Assembly: GCA_018623195.1 (NCBI GenBank)
Contig: JAAZVY010000008.1
Coordinates: forward strand, 1-46,942
From: Flavobacteriaceae bacterium
GTDB taxonomy: Bacteria; Bacteroidota; Bacteroidia; Flavobacteriales; Flavobacteriaceae
Length of the DNA stretch: 46,942 bases
Reading direction: 5' to 3'
Both the position numbers and the translations under genes were made by a program. Below the pieces are notes generated by a model, which worked only from the letters and a program-made list of their open reading frames with translations, was not told the origin of the DNA and made no database searches. Shown here one piece after another: positions 40,135 through 46,942 of the stretch. Position 1 is the first letter of the stretch, and each line of letters starts with the position of its first letter.

Positions 40135-40206
40135 ATGCAAGCCCTCTTTCGAGCGGTATTTTTACCTGTTAGAAATAATGAAATAGATGAGTACCCCCTT
40201 AAATAA
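40135..40206 (+). other. Short reading frame in the ilvD leader, possible leader peptide
   Basis: A 23-codon frame (ATG at 40135, TAA at 40204) lies just upstream of and overlapping ilvD. It begins MQALFRAVFLPV, with Leu, Val and Ile making up 6 of 23 residues. It could be a leader peptide through which translation controls ilvD, but no attenuator hairpins are evident and it may be chance. The rest of the 229-bp gap 39958-40186 is very AT-rich and must contain the ilv promoter, which I could not place. Confidence 0.25.
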
Positions 40207-41866
40207 ATATAGTCAGGCGGTTAGCCAGGATCCAACCCAGCCCGCAGCGCAAGCAATGTTGCATGCCATTGGGTTAACCAAAGAAGATTTCAAAAAGCCT
40301 TTTGTCGGTATTGCGAGTACCGGTTATGAAGGTAATCCTTGTAATATGCATCTGAATGACCTATCTGTGGTTATTAAAGAGGGTGTTCAAAGTGCGGATC
40401 TTGTAGGCCTAATCTTCAACACCATTGGTGTGAGTGATGGGATTTCTATGGGAACTCCAGGTATGCGTTTTTCATTGCCTTCGAGAGATGTGATTGCTGA
40501 TTCTATTGAAACGGTTGTACAGGCCATGTCTTACGATGCGGTTATTCCTGTGGTAGGATGTGATAAAAATATGCCGGGTGCGCTTATGGCGATGCTTCGA
40601 TTGAACCGTCCGAGTATTATGGTTTACGGAGGTACCATTGCCTCTGGATGTCATGAAAGTAAAAAATTAGATGTAGTATCTGCCTTTGAAGCTTGGGGAG
40701 AGAAAGTTGCCGGTAAGATTGATGAGACTGAATTTAATTCGGTGGTTGAAAATGCTTGTCCGGGAGCTGGAGCTTGTGGTGGTATGTATACCGCAAATAC
40801 GATGGCTTCTGCTATTGAAGCCCTAGGAATGACGCTTCCTTACAACTCTTCGAACCCTGCGGTTAGCGTTGACAAAAAAGAAGAATGCGAGCGTATAGGT
40901 GCGGCCGTTAGAAAACTAATCGAGCTTGACCTGAAGCCAAAGGATATTGTTACTCGTAAATCCATTGAAAATGCAGTTCGACTGATTGCTGTATTAGGAG
41001 GTTCTACGAATGCGGTACTTCACTTTTTAGCGATTACTAGAACGGCAGAAATTGATTTTACCATTGATGATTTTCAAACACTGATGGATAAGACCCCATT
41101 CTTGGCCGATCTTAAACCTAGTGGAAAGTACTTAATGGAAGACTTACACCGAGTAGGAGGTGTTCCTGCAGTACTGAAGTTTATGTTAGAGAATGACATG
41201 TTACACGGCGATTGTATGACGGTGACAGGAAAGACTCTAGCAGAAAATCTAAAAGATGTTCCTCCGCTAGAGGTGGGTCAAGATGTAATCTATCCGGTCA
41301 ATCAACCGATCAAAGAATCGGGTCACATTCGAATTTTAAAGGGTAACCTTGCTCCTGAAGGAAGTGTTGCAAAAATCACGGGTAAAGAAGGCCTTCAGTT
41401 CAAGGGACCTGCACGTGTTTTTGAAGGAGAGTATGCAGCAAATGATGGTATTCGAAACGGAGAGGTACAACCTGGAGAGGTAGTAGTGATTCGTTATGAA
41501 GGTCCTAAAGGGGGGCCAGGAATGCCTGAAATGCTTAAGCCTACCGCTGCAATTATGGGAGCTGGACTCGGAAAGTCGGTGGCGCTGATTACCGACGGAC
41601 GTTTCTCGGGAGGTACCCACGGATTCGTAGTAGGACACATTGTTCCTGAAGCTCAAGAAGGAGGTCCTATCGCACTGATCGAGAATGGAGATATTATTGA
41701 AATTAACGCCGAAGACAACACTTTAAATATTCATCTGAGCGATGAGGTTCTTGCTGAGCGCGCTAGTAAGTGGAAACAACCTCCTTACAAATTCCAAAGT
41801 GGGGTTTTATACAAATACATTAAAAATGTCTCAACAGCCTCTAAAGGTTGTGTGACCGATCTATAA
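40187..41866 (+). CDS. ilvD: Dihydroxy-acid dehydratase
   Basis: Iron-sulfur dehydratase that forms 2-keto acids from dihydroxy acids in isoleucine and valine synthesis. The conserved cluster cysteines are in EGNPCNMH (Cys52), [10 protein letters not shown] (Cys125) and [14 protein letters not shown] (Cys197); the C-terminal segments [11 protein letters not shown] and [16 protein letters not shown] are typical. At 559 residues it is full length for the Bacteroidota form. It is the first gene of ilvD-ilvB-ilvN-ilvC, and ilvB begins at the base after its stop. ATG 40187 starts at the family N-terminus. Regulation by a leader is possible but not shown. Confidence 0.96.
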   Translation: MSTPLNKYSQAVSQDPTQPAAQAMLHAIGLTKEDFKKPFVGIASTGYEGNPCNMHLNDLSVVIKEGVQSADLVGLIFNTIGVSDGISMGTPGMRFSLPSRDVIADSIETVVQAMSYDAVIPVVGCDKNMPGALMAMLRLNRPSIMVYGGTIASGCHESKKLDVVSAFEAWGEKVAGKIDETEFNSVVENACPGAGACGGMYTANTMASAIEALGMTLPYNSSNPAVSVDKKEECERIGAAVRKLIELDLKPKDIVTRKSIENAVRLIAVLGGSTNAVLHFLAITRTAEIDFTIDDFQTLMDKTPFLADLKPSGKYLMEDLHRVGGVPAVLKFMLENDMLHGDCMTVTGKTLAENLKDVPPLEVGQDVIYPVNQPIKESGHIRILKGNLAPEGSVAKITGKEGLQFKGPARVFEGEYAANDGIRNGEVQPGEVVVIRYEGPKGGPGMPEMLKPTAAIMGAGLGKSVALITDGRFSGGTHGFVVGHIVPEAQEGGPIALIENGDIIEINAEDNTLNIHLSDEVLAERASKWKQPPYKFQSGVLYKYIKNVSTASKGCVTDL

Positions 41867-43567
41867 ATGAAAGAAAAAGCTATGCATATAAGTGGAGCTG
41901 AGGCGGTTATTCGCTGTCTTCTTGCAGAGGGTGTAGATCTTATCTACGGATACCCAGGAGGTGCGATTATGCCCGTGTATGATGAGTTGTACAAATTTCA
42001 AGACGATCTGCACCATGTGCTTACTCGTCACGAGCAAGGCGCTACTCATGCCGCTCAGGGTTACGCCCGAACTTCAGGAAAGGTTGGAGTAGCAATAGCT
42101 ACCTCAGGGCCTGGAGCAACCAACTTAATCACCGGTATTGCCGATGCGCAAATTGATTCAACTCCAATGGTTTGTATCACGGGTCAAGTAGGTTCGCATT
42201 TGTTAGGTTCTGATGCCTTTCAAGAAACAGATATTATCGGAATTTCAACTCCGGTTACTAAATGGAATTATCAGGTTACTGAGGCAAAAGAGATTCCTGA
42301 AATTCTAGCTCGTGCTTTTTACATCGCGAGATCTGGACGACCAGGACCTGTTCTTGTCGATATTACGAAAGATGCTCAATTCGGTATGCTTGATTTTGAG
42401 TATAAGCCGTGTACGGGTATTCGAAGCTATAAGCCGGTTCCGACTTTAGATCAAAGTCAAGTAGAAGTAGCCGCAGAGGCGATCAATAAAGCCAAGAAAC
42501 CGCTGATTGTTTGGGGACAAGGAGTAATTCTCGGTAACGCTGAGGCTGAATTCAAGGCCTTCGTAGAGAAGTCAGGTATTCCTGCGGTTTGGACAATACT
42601 AGGCCTTTCGGCACTGGAGACTTCACATCCGCTCAACAAAGGGATGGTAGGTATGCACGGAAACTACGCGCCTAACCTGCTCACTCAAGAATGTGATGTC
42701 CTTATCGCTATAGGTATGCGATTCGATGATCGTGTAACTGGTAGACTAGACGCCTATGCCGCTCAAGCTGAGGTTGTACACCTTGAGATTGATCCGGCCG
42801 AGATTGATAAAAACGTTCATGCCGATTACCCGGTTTTAGGTGATTGTAAGCAAAGCCTTGCTGCACTCACTGAACTTGTAGCTCCGAAAAAATTAGATTC
42901 TTGGTTAGCTCGCTTTGACGAATTATATGCCAAAGAATACGAGTTAGTTATTGAGAAAGATACAAAGCCAACCAAAGAAGGTTTAACCATGGGAGAGGTG
43001 ATCGTTGCGGTGAATAAGGCAGCGGGTTCTGATGCCGTTATTGTAACCGACGTAGGACAACACCAAATGATCGCATGTCGATATGCAGAATTTGTGAGAT
43101 CGAAAAGTAATGTAACCTCAGGTGGTTTAGGTACTATGGGGTTTGCCTTACCTGCTGCGATTGGCGCCAAAATGGGAGCCCCAGATCGACAAGTAGTTGC
43201 AGTGATTGGCGATGGTGGCTACCAAATGACCATTCAAGAGTTAGGTACGATCTTTCAAACGGGTGTAGCCGTTAAAATCCTAGTACTCAACAATGAATAC
43301 TTAGGAATGGTTAGACAGTGGCAACAGCTATTCTTCGATCGTCGTTATGCTTCGACTGAGATGACCAACCCTGACTTTGTTGCTATCGCTAAAGGATATC
43401 ATATCCCGGCTCAGAAGGTAACTGAGCGTAAAGACTTGGCTGCTGCTATTGAAGAAATGATTAACGCAGAAGGCCCATACTTCTTAGAGGTTGCGGTTGA
43501 AAAAGAAGACAATGTATTCCCAATGATTCCGACAGGGGCTTCACTTAATGAAATTCGTTTACAGTAA
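41867..43567 (+). CDS. ilvB: Acetolactate synthase, large (catalytic) subunit
   Basis: Thiamine-diphosphate enzyme making acetolactate or acetohydroxybutyrate, the first common step of valine and isoleucine synthesis. The cofactor-activating glutamate lies in RHEQGATHAAQGYAR (Glu56), the TPP-binding motif GDGGYQMTIQELGT is near residue 447, and LGTMGFALPAAIGAK and NNEYLGMVRQWQQLF are diagnostic for AHAS. At 566 residues it is standard. The start codon follows the ilvD stop directly (TAAATG); an internal ATG five codons on is the alternative. The regulatory subunit gene overlaps its stop by one base. Confidence 0.95.
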   Translation: MKEKAMHISGAEAVIRCLLAEGVDLIYGYPGGAIMPVYDELYKFQDDLHHVLTRHEQGATHAAQGYARTSGKVGVAIATSGPGATNLITGIADAQIDSTPMVCITGQVGSHLLGSDAFQETDIIGISTPVTKWNYQVTEAKEIPEILARAFYIARSGRPGPVLVDITKDAQFGMLDFEYKPCTGIRSYKPVPTLDQSQVEVAAEAINKAKKPLIVWGQGVILGNAEAEFKAFVEKSGIPAVWTILGLSALETSHPLNKGMVGMHGNYAPNLLTQECDVLIAIGMRFDDRVTGRLDAYAAQAEVVHLEIDPAEIDKNVHADYPVLGDCKQSLAALTELVAPKKLDSWLARFDELYAKEYELVIEKDTKPTKEGLTMGEVIVAVNKAAGSDAVIVTDVGQHQMIACRYAEFVRSKSNVTSGGLGTMGFALPAAIGAKMGAPDRQVVAVIGDGGYQMTIQELGTIFQTGVAVKILVLNNEYLGMVRQWQQLFFDRRYASTEMTNPDFVAIAKGYHIPAQKVTERKDLAAAIEEMINAEGPYFLEVAVEKEDNVFPMIPTGASLNEIRLQ

Positions 43568-44097
43568 TGACAACCACTTATACTATTTCGATTTATTCAG
43601 AAAATAACGTTGGCTTACTAAACCGTATTTCAGCGATTTTCTTAAAAAGACACATCAATATTGAGAGCCTAACCACTTCCCCTTCTGAAATCACAGATGT
43701 ATTTCGATTTGTGATCGTGGTGAATGTGACCGAGGCTCAAGTGAAAAAACTCGTACAGCAGATTGAAAAGCAGGTCGATGTGATCAAGGCTTTTTATCAT
43801 ACCGATGAGGAGACGATTTTTCAAGAAACTGCACTTTACAAGGTTAAGACGAGCTTCCTTTTCGAGGAACGTCAGATTCAAAACTTCATAAAGCAGAGTC
43901 ATGCGAGTATCGTTACCGTTTCTCCTGAGTTCTTTGTTATCGAAAAGACCGGATTTAGACACGAGACTGAACAATTAAGAGAGCAATTGGCTCCTTTCGG
44001 ATTATTACAATTTGTTCGATCAGGCCGTCTTTCAGTAACCAAAGCCCCAATGGGTATTTCAAAAATTTTAAATTCCTTTACAGAAAATAACCAATAA
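43567..44097 (+). CDS. ilvN: Acetolactate synthase, small (regulatory) subunit
   Basis: Regulatory subunit that confers valine feedback control on acetolactate synthase. The N-terminal ACT domain (about residues 4-75) shows [20 protein letters not shown] followed by [12 protein letters not shown], and a C-terminal ALS-SS domain covers the rest. At 176 residues it is normal. Start and upstream stop share a base (TAATG), coupling its synthesis with the catalytic subunit at a fixed ratio. ilvC follows after 2 bp. Confidence 0.93.
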   Translation: MTTTYTISIYSENNVGLLNRISAIFLKRHINIESLTTSPSEITDVFRFVIVVNVTEAQVKKLVQQIEKQVDVIKAFYHTDEETIFQETALYKVKTSFLFEERQIQNFIKQSHASIVTVSPEFFVIEKTGFRHETEQLREQLAPFGLLQFVRSGRLSVTKAPMGISKILNSFTENNQ

Positions 44098-44099
44098 TT

Positions 44100-45566
44100 A
44101 TGGCTAATTACTTCAACACGCTTTCACTTAGAGAGCAATTACTTCAACTAGGAAAATGTCGTTTCATGTCTTCGGACGAGTTTGCTGATGGCGTATCTGC
44201 TCTGGAGGGCAAGAAAATCGTGATCGTAGGATGCGGTGCTCAGGGTCTAAACCAAGGGTTAAACATGCGCGATTCAGGATTAGACATTTCTTATGCGCTT
44301 CGTCAATCGGCGATCGATCAAAAGCGTGCTTCTTACGTGAATGCAACTTCGAATAACTTCAAAGTAGGTACTTATGAAGAACTTATTCCGTCTGCGGATG
44401 TTGTGATCAACCTTACTCCAGACAAACAGCACACAGCAGTGGTTGAGGCGGTTATGCCACATATGAAACAAGGAGCTACTCTTACGTATTCTCACGGATT
44501 CAACATCGTTGAAGAAGGTACACAGGTAAGAAAAGACCTTACGGTAATCATGGTTGCTCCAAAGAGTCCAGGTTCAGAGGTTCGTGAAGAGTATAAGCGC
44601 GGTTTCGGAGTACCTACTCTTATTGCGGTTCACCCAGAGAATGACCCTGAAGGTAAAGGTCTAGCGCAAGCAAAGGCATATGCAGTTGCTACAGGAGGAC
44701 ACCGTGCCGGTGTACTTGAGTCAAGCTTTGTTGCTGAGGTGAAATCAGATTTAATGGGAGAGCAAACCATTCTTTGTGGAGTGCTGCAAACCGGTTCCAT
44801 TCTTTCTTTCGATAAGATGGTTGAGAAGGGAATCGAGCCAGCGTATGCTGCGAAATTGATTCAGTACGGATGGGAAACCATCACCGAGGCCTTAAAGCAC
44901 GGCGGTATTACTCATATGATGGATCGACTTTCTAACAGCGCCAAGATCAAAGCTTTCGAATTATCTGAAGAGCTAAAAACCATTATGGCTCCTTTATTTC
45001 AAAAGCACATGGATGATATCATGTCAGGTCACTTCTCGTCAACAATGATGGAAGACTGGGCAAATGACGATAAAAACCTTCTTACTTGGAGAGCAGCTAC
45101 TGCAGAAACGAATTTCGAGAAAACCGAAGCTACTTCAGCCGCTATCGATGAGCAAGAGTACTTTGACCACGGAATTCTTATGGTCGCTTTCGTTCGTGCC
45201 GGTGTTGAATTAGCCTACGAAACCATGGTAGATGCTGGTATCAAATCAGAGTCGGCTTACTATGAGTCACTTCACGAAACACCGCTGATCGCTAACACCA
45301 TCGCTCGTAAGAAGCTTTACGAAATGAACCGAGTGATCTCTGATACGGCAGAGTACGGATGTTACTTATTTGATCATGCTTGTAAGCCACTACTTACCGA
45401 TTTTATGAAGACCATCGATACCGATGTCATTGGTAAAGGTGTTGCTTCAACCGGAGTAGATAACAAGAGATTGATCGAAGTGAATGCCGCTCTACGCAAT
45501 CACCCTATCGAGGCGATTGGAACCACGCTTAGAACAGCAATGACCGATATGAAGAAGATTGTATAA
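44100..45566 (+). CDS. ilvC: Ketol-acid reductoisomerase, class II (long form)
   Basis: NADPH- and magnesium-dependent enzyme converting acetolactate to dihydroxyisovalerate. The Rossmann motif [17 protein letters not shown] and the NADPH-discriminating loop ([14 protein letters not shown]) resemble the plant/enterobacterial class II enzyme. Two C-terminal knotted KARI domains are present, giving 488 residues instead of the ~330 of class I. Magnesium-binding acidic residues appear in [14 protein letters not shown] and the second-domain [12 protein letters not shown]. It is the last gene of the ilv operon and is followed by a strong terminator. Confidence 0.96.
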   Translation: MANYFNTLSLREQLLQLGKCRFMSSDEFADGVSALEGKKIVIVGCGAQGLNQGLNMRDSGLDISYALRQSAIDQKRASYVNATSNNFKVGTYEELIPSADVVINLTPDKQHTAVVEAVMPHMKQGATLTYSHGFNIVEEGTQVRKDLTVIMVAPKSPGSEVREEYKRGFGVPTLIAVHPENDPEGKGLAQAKAYAVATGGHRAGVLESSFVAEVKSDLMGEQTILCGVLQTGSILSFDKMVEKGIEPAYAAKLIQYGWETITEALKHGGITHMMDRLSNSAKIKAFELSEELKTIMAPLFQKHMDDIMSGHFSSTMMEDWANDDKNLLTWRAATAETNFEKTEATSAAIDEQEYFDHGILMVAFVRAGVELAYETMVDAGIKSESAYYESLHETPLIANTIARKKLYEMNRVISDTAEYGCYLFDHACKPLLTDFMKTIDTDVIGKGVASTGVDNKRLIEVNAALRNHPIEAIGTTLRTAMTDMKKIV

Positions 45567-45585
45567 TCACTTCAATTTAAACCAT

Positions 45586-45612
45586 AAAAAGGGCGCCATC
45601 GGCGCCCTTTTT
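45586..45612. terminator. Bidirectional intrinsic terminator between ilv and leu operons
   Basis: A 12-bp perfect stem AAAAAGGGCGCC / GGCGCCCTTTTT with a 3-base loop (ATC) and T-runs on both strands, lying between ilvC and the convergent leuB. Confidence 0.92.
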
Positions 45613-45623
45613 GTTTTCATTAC

Positions 45624-46691
45624 TTATGCTTTTTCAATGAGCGAGACCAAATAATCTCCGACCTCTGAAGTCTTGTAAGCTTTTGCACCGTCAGCAAGGT
45701 CTTCAGTAACCACACCGTCAGCCAAAGACTGATTCACCACTGAGCGAATGAGTTCGGCCTCTTCTTTCAGATTGAATGACATTTCGAACATCATAGCAGC
45801 TGACAGTACGGTGGCTAATGGGTTAGCGATATTCTTGCCAGTCGCTTGAGGGAATGAACCGTGAATGGGCTCGTAGAGTGCCACCTCTGAACCGATAGAT
45901 GCTGAAGGCATGAGTCCCATTGACCCAGAAATTACAGAGGCTTCATCGGTAAGGATGTCTCCGAATAAGTTTTCGGTGATTAGAACATCGTATGCGCTAG
46001 GCCATTGAATAAGTCGCATGGCAACGGCGTCTACTAGTTCGTAGGTTACCTTCACGTCTGGGTATTCTGCTTCCATTCCTTGAAGGGTCTCTCTCCAAAG
46101 TCTAGAGGTTTCTAGTACGTTCGCTTTGTCTACTAAACAAAGAGACTTGCGTCTTGATCTCGCAAGTTCAAATCCTTTGCGAGCTAATCTTATGATTTCT
46201 TCACGAGTGTAAGTACAGGTATCGTAAGCTGTTTCACCCTCGTCTTGTCTTCCGCGCTCTCCAAAGTAGATTCCACCGGTAAGTTCACGAACGAAAACAA
46301 GGTCGGTTCCTTCGATACGTTCTCTCTTAAGAGGAGACTTGTCGATAAGCGATGGGAAAACAAAGGTTGGACGCACATTGGCAAACAGCCCCAGCTGCTT
46401 TCTCATACGAAGTAATCCTTGCTCGGGACGAACCTTTGCTGAAGGATCATTATCAAATCTAGGGAGACCAATTGCTCCGAATAATACGGCATCAGAGCTT
46501 GCACAAACTTCATGAGTTTCTGGCGGATAAGGATCGCCCACCGCGTCAATAGCAGCAGCTCCGGTTAGCGCAGGTTTCCAATTCAGTTCGTGGCCGAATT
46601 TTTTAGCAATCGCGTTGCTCACTTTTACAGCTTCGGCGGTTACTTCTGGTCCAATCCCGTCGCCAGCAAGCAGTGCAATATTATAATTCAT
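45624..46691 (-). CDS. leuB: 3-isopropylmalate dehydrogenase
   Basis: NAD-dependent oxidative decarboxylase making 2-ketoisocaproate in leucine synthesis. Family motifs are GDGIGPEV, VRELTGGIYFGERGR, a substrate-specific Arg cluster (EQGLLRMRKQLGLFANVRP), VDAVAMRLIQWP, ENLFGDILTDEASVISGSMG and the cofactor loop EPIHGSFPQATGKNIANP. At 355 residues it is typical of LeuB rather than isocitrate dehydrogenase. Its start overlaps the stop of the upstream isopropylmalate-synthase-type gene by one base, so leuA-type and leuB are coupled, and it ends at the terminator shared with ilvC. Confidence 0.95.
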   Translation of the reverse strand: MNYNIALLAGDGIGPEVTAEAVKVSNAIAKKFGHELNWKPALTGAAAIDAVGDPYPPETHEVCASSDAVLFGAIGLPRFDNDPSAKVRPEQGLLRMRKQLGLFANVRPTFVFPSLIDKSPLKRERIEGTDLVFVRELTGGIYFGERGRQDEGETAYDTCTYTREEIIRLARKGFELARSRRKSLCLVDKANVLETSRLWRETLQGMEAEYPDVKVTYELVDAVAMRLIQWPSAYDVLITENLFGDILTDEASVISGSMGLMPSASIGSEVALYEPIHGSFPQATGKNIANPLATVLSAAMMFEMSFNLKEEAELIRSVVNQSLADGVVTEDLADGAKAYKTSEVGDYLVSLIEKA

Positions 46692-46942
46692 TAGGTAGTA
46701 ATTTGATTTAACATTTTTTCGGTAGCCTTAATGGCCGATACGGTTTGATCTACATCGAGCCCTCTAGTGGTAAATTCACGTTCGTTGTACTTCCAAGTAA
46801 TGGTAGTTTCACAAAGCGCATCTGAGTTACTACCGGGAGGTATCATCACTAAATAATCCACCAGTCTAGGAAGCTCTAACTGCTTCTTCTTATAGATTTT
46901 GCGAACCGCATTGATAAAGGCGTCGTACTGACCATCTCCTGA
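46691..46942 (-). CDS. Isopropylmalate/citramalate synthase C-terminal regulatory domain, 5' end outside the window
   Basis: The last 83 codons of a minus-strand gene cut by the window edge. The translation contains SGDGQYDAFINAVRKIY, LVDYLVMIPPGSNSDAL and CETTITWKYNERE, the LeuA allosteric (dimer) domain that binds leucine, so the protein is a 2-isopropylmalate synthase or a close relative such as citramalate synthase; the catalytic domain is not visible, so the two cannot be told apart. The stop TAA shares its last base with the leuB ATG. Leucine feedback is expected from the presence of this domain. Confidence 0.85.
   Translation of the reverse strand, partial: SGDGQYDAFINAVRKIYKKKQLELPRLVDYLVMIPPGSNSDALCETTITWKYNEREFTTRGLDVDQTVSAIKATEKMLNQITT

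Overview
The window reads as a chromosomal segment of a Bacteroidota bacterium, most likely a Flavobacteriales-type marine or aquatic organism. The evidence is the run of Bacteroidota-typical families (DUF6503, DUF3667, DUF3089, DUF2237, DUF3050, the DUF4212/VC_2705 symporter pair, TPR-AraC regulators, a TonB plug protein), repeated TAnnTTTG promoter elements just upstream of genes, the near absence of Shine-Dalgarno sequences, and many lipoproteins with an LxSC-type lipobox. The genus is inference. There are no rRNA or tRNA genes, CRISPR arrays, prophage genes or complete insertion sequences. Coding density is very high and no gap exceeds 300 bp.

Layout. 1-2.6 kb: end of a Gfo/Idh/MocA oxidoreductase, a PlsC acyltransferase and a bacilliredoxin. 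2.6-4.3 kb: a tightly overlapping TerB-DnaJ / HupE-like / dCMP deaminase operon. 4.4-5.2 kb: a MarC protein with a small membrane protein. 5.2-8.6 kb: a four-gene operon of DUF3050, DUF2237, a DUF6503 lipoprotein and a membrane-anchored TPR-AraC regulator. 8.6-11.5 kb: a methyltransferase; a two-gene unit of a 50-residue glycine-zipper peptide and a stand-alone TonB plug protein; a candidate small structured RNA; and a Crp/PH-domain/lipoprotein operon. 11.5-17 kb: an outer-membrane protein, a DUF3089 lipoprotein, a 5'-nucleotidase lipoprotein and a convergent phosphate transporter with a PhoU-like tail, together a plausible phosphate-scavenging pair. 17-19.4 kb: a GMC dehydrogenase with its Tat/lipoprotein small subunit.

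19.5-24 kb is an acetate-type module: an IS1 InsA-like zinc-ribbon/HTH protein flanked by inverted TTGTTTAA repeats, the two-subunit sodium:solute symporter and acetyl-CoA synthetase. 24.2-25.7 kb: a bactofilin and two membrane proteins. 25.8-30.8 kb is an amino-acid catabolism block. On the minus strand, a lysine 6-dehydrogenase/saccharopine dehydrogenase-family enzyme, a DUF1338 (HglS-type) 2-oxoadipate dioxygenase/decarboxylase and an ALDH7 aminoadipate semialdehyde dehydrogenase could carry lysine toward D-2-hydroxyglutarate. An indoleamine 2,3-dioxygenase-family gene is divergent from them. 30.8-40 kb holds secreted hydrolases: a penicillin-acylase family enzyme, an MBL-fold hydrolase, a histidine phosphatase, two M20 peptidases and a PIG-L deacetylase, plus a small Cys-rich protein.

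40-47 kb is branched-chain amino-acid biosynthesis: ilvD-ilvB-ilvN-ilvC as one near-continuous operon, ending at a strong bidirectional terminator shared with a convergent leu operon (leuB and the C-terminus of an isopropylmalate-synthase-type protein, cut by the window edge).

I see no obvious defence system. The least explained items are the glycine-zipper/TonB-plug unit with the adjacent promoter-hairpin-terminator, the InsA-like regulator with its repeats, and the compact lysine-degradation cluster.
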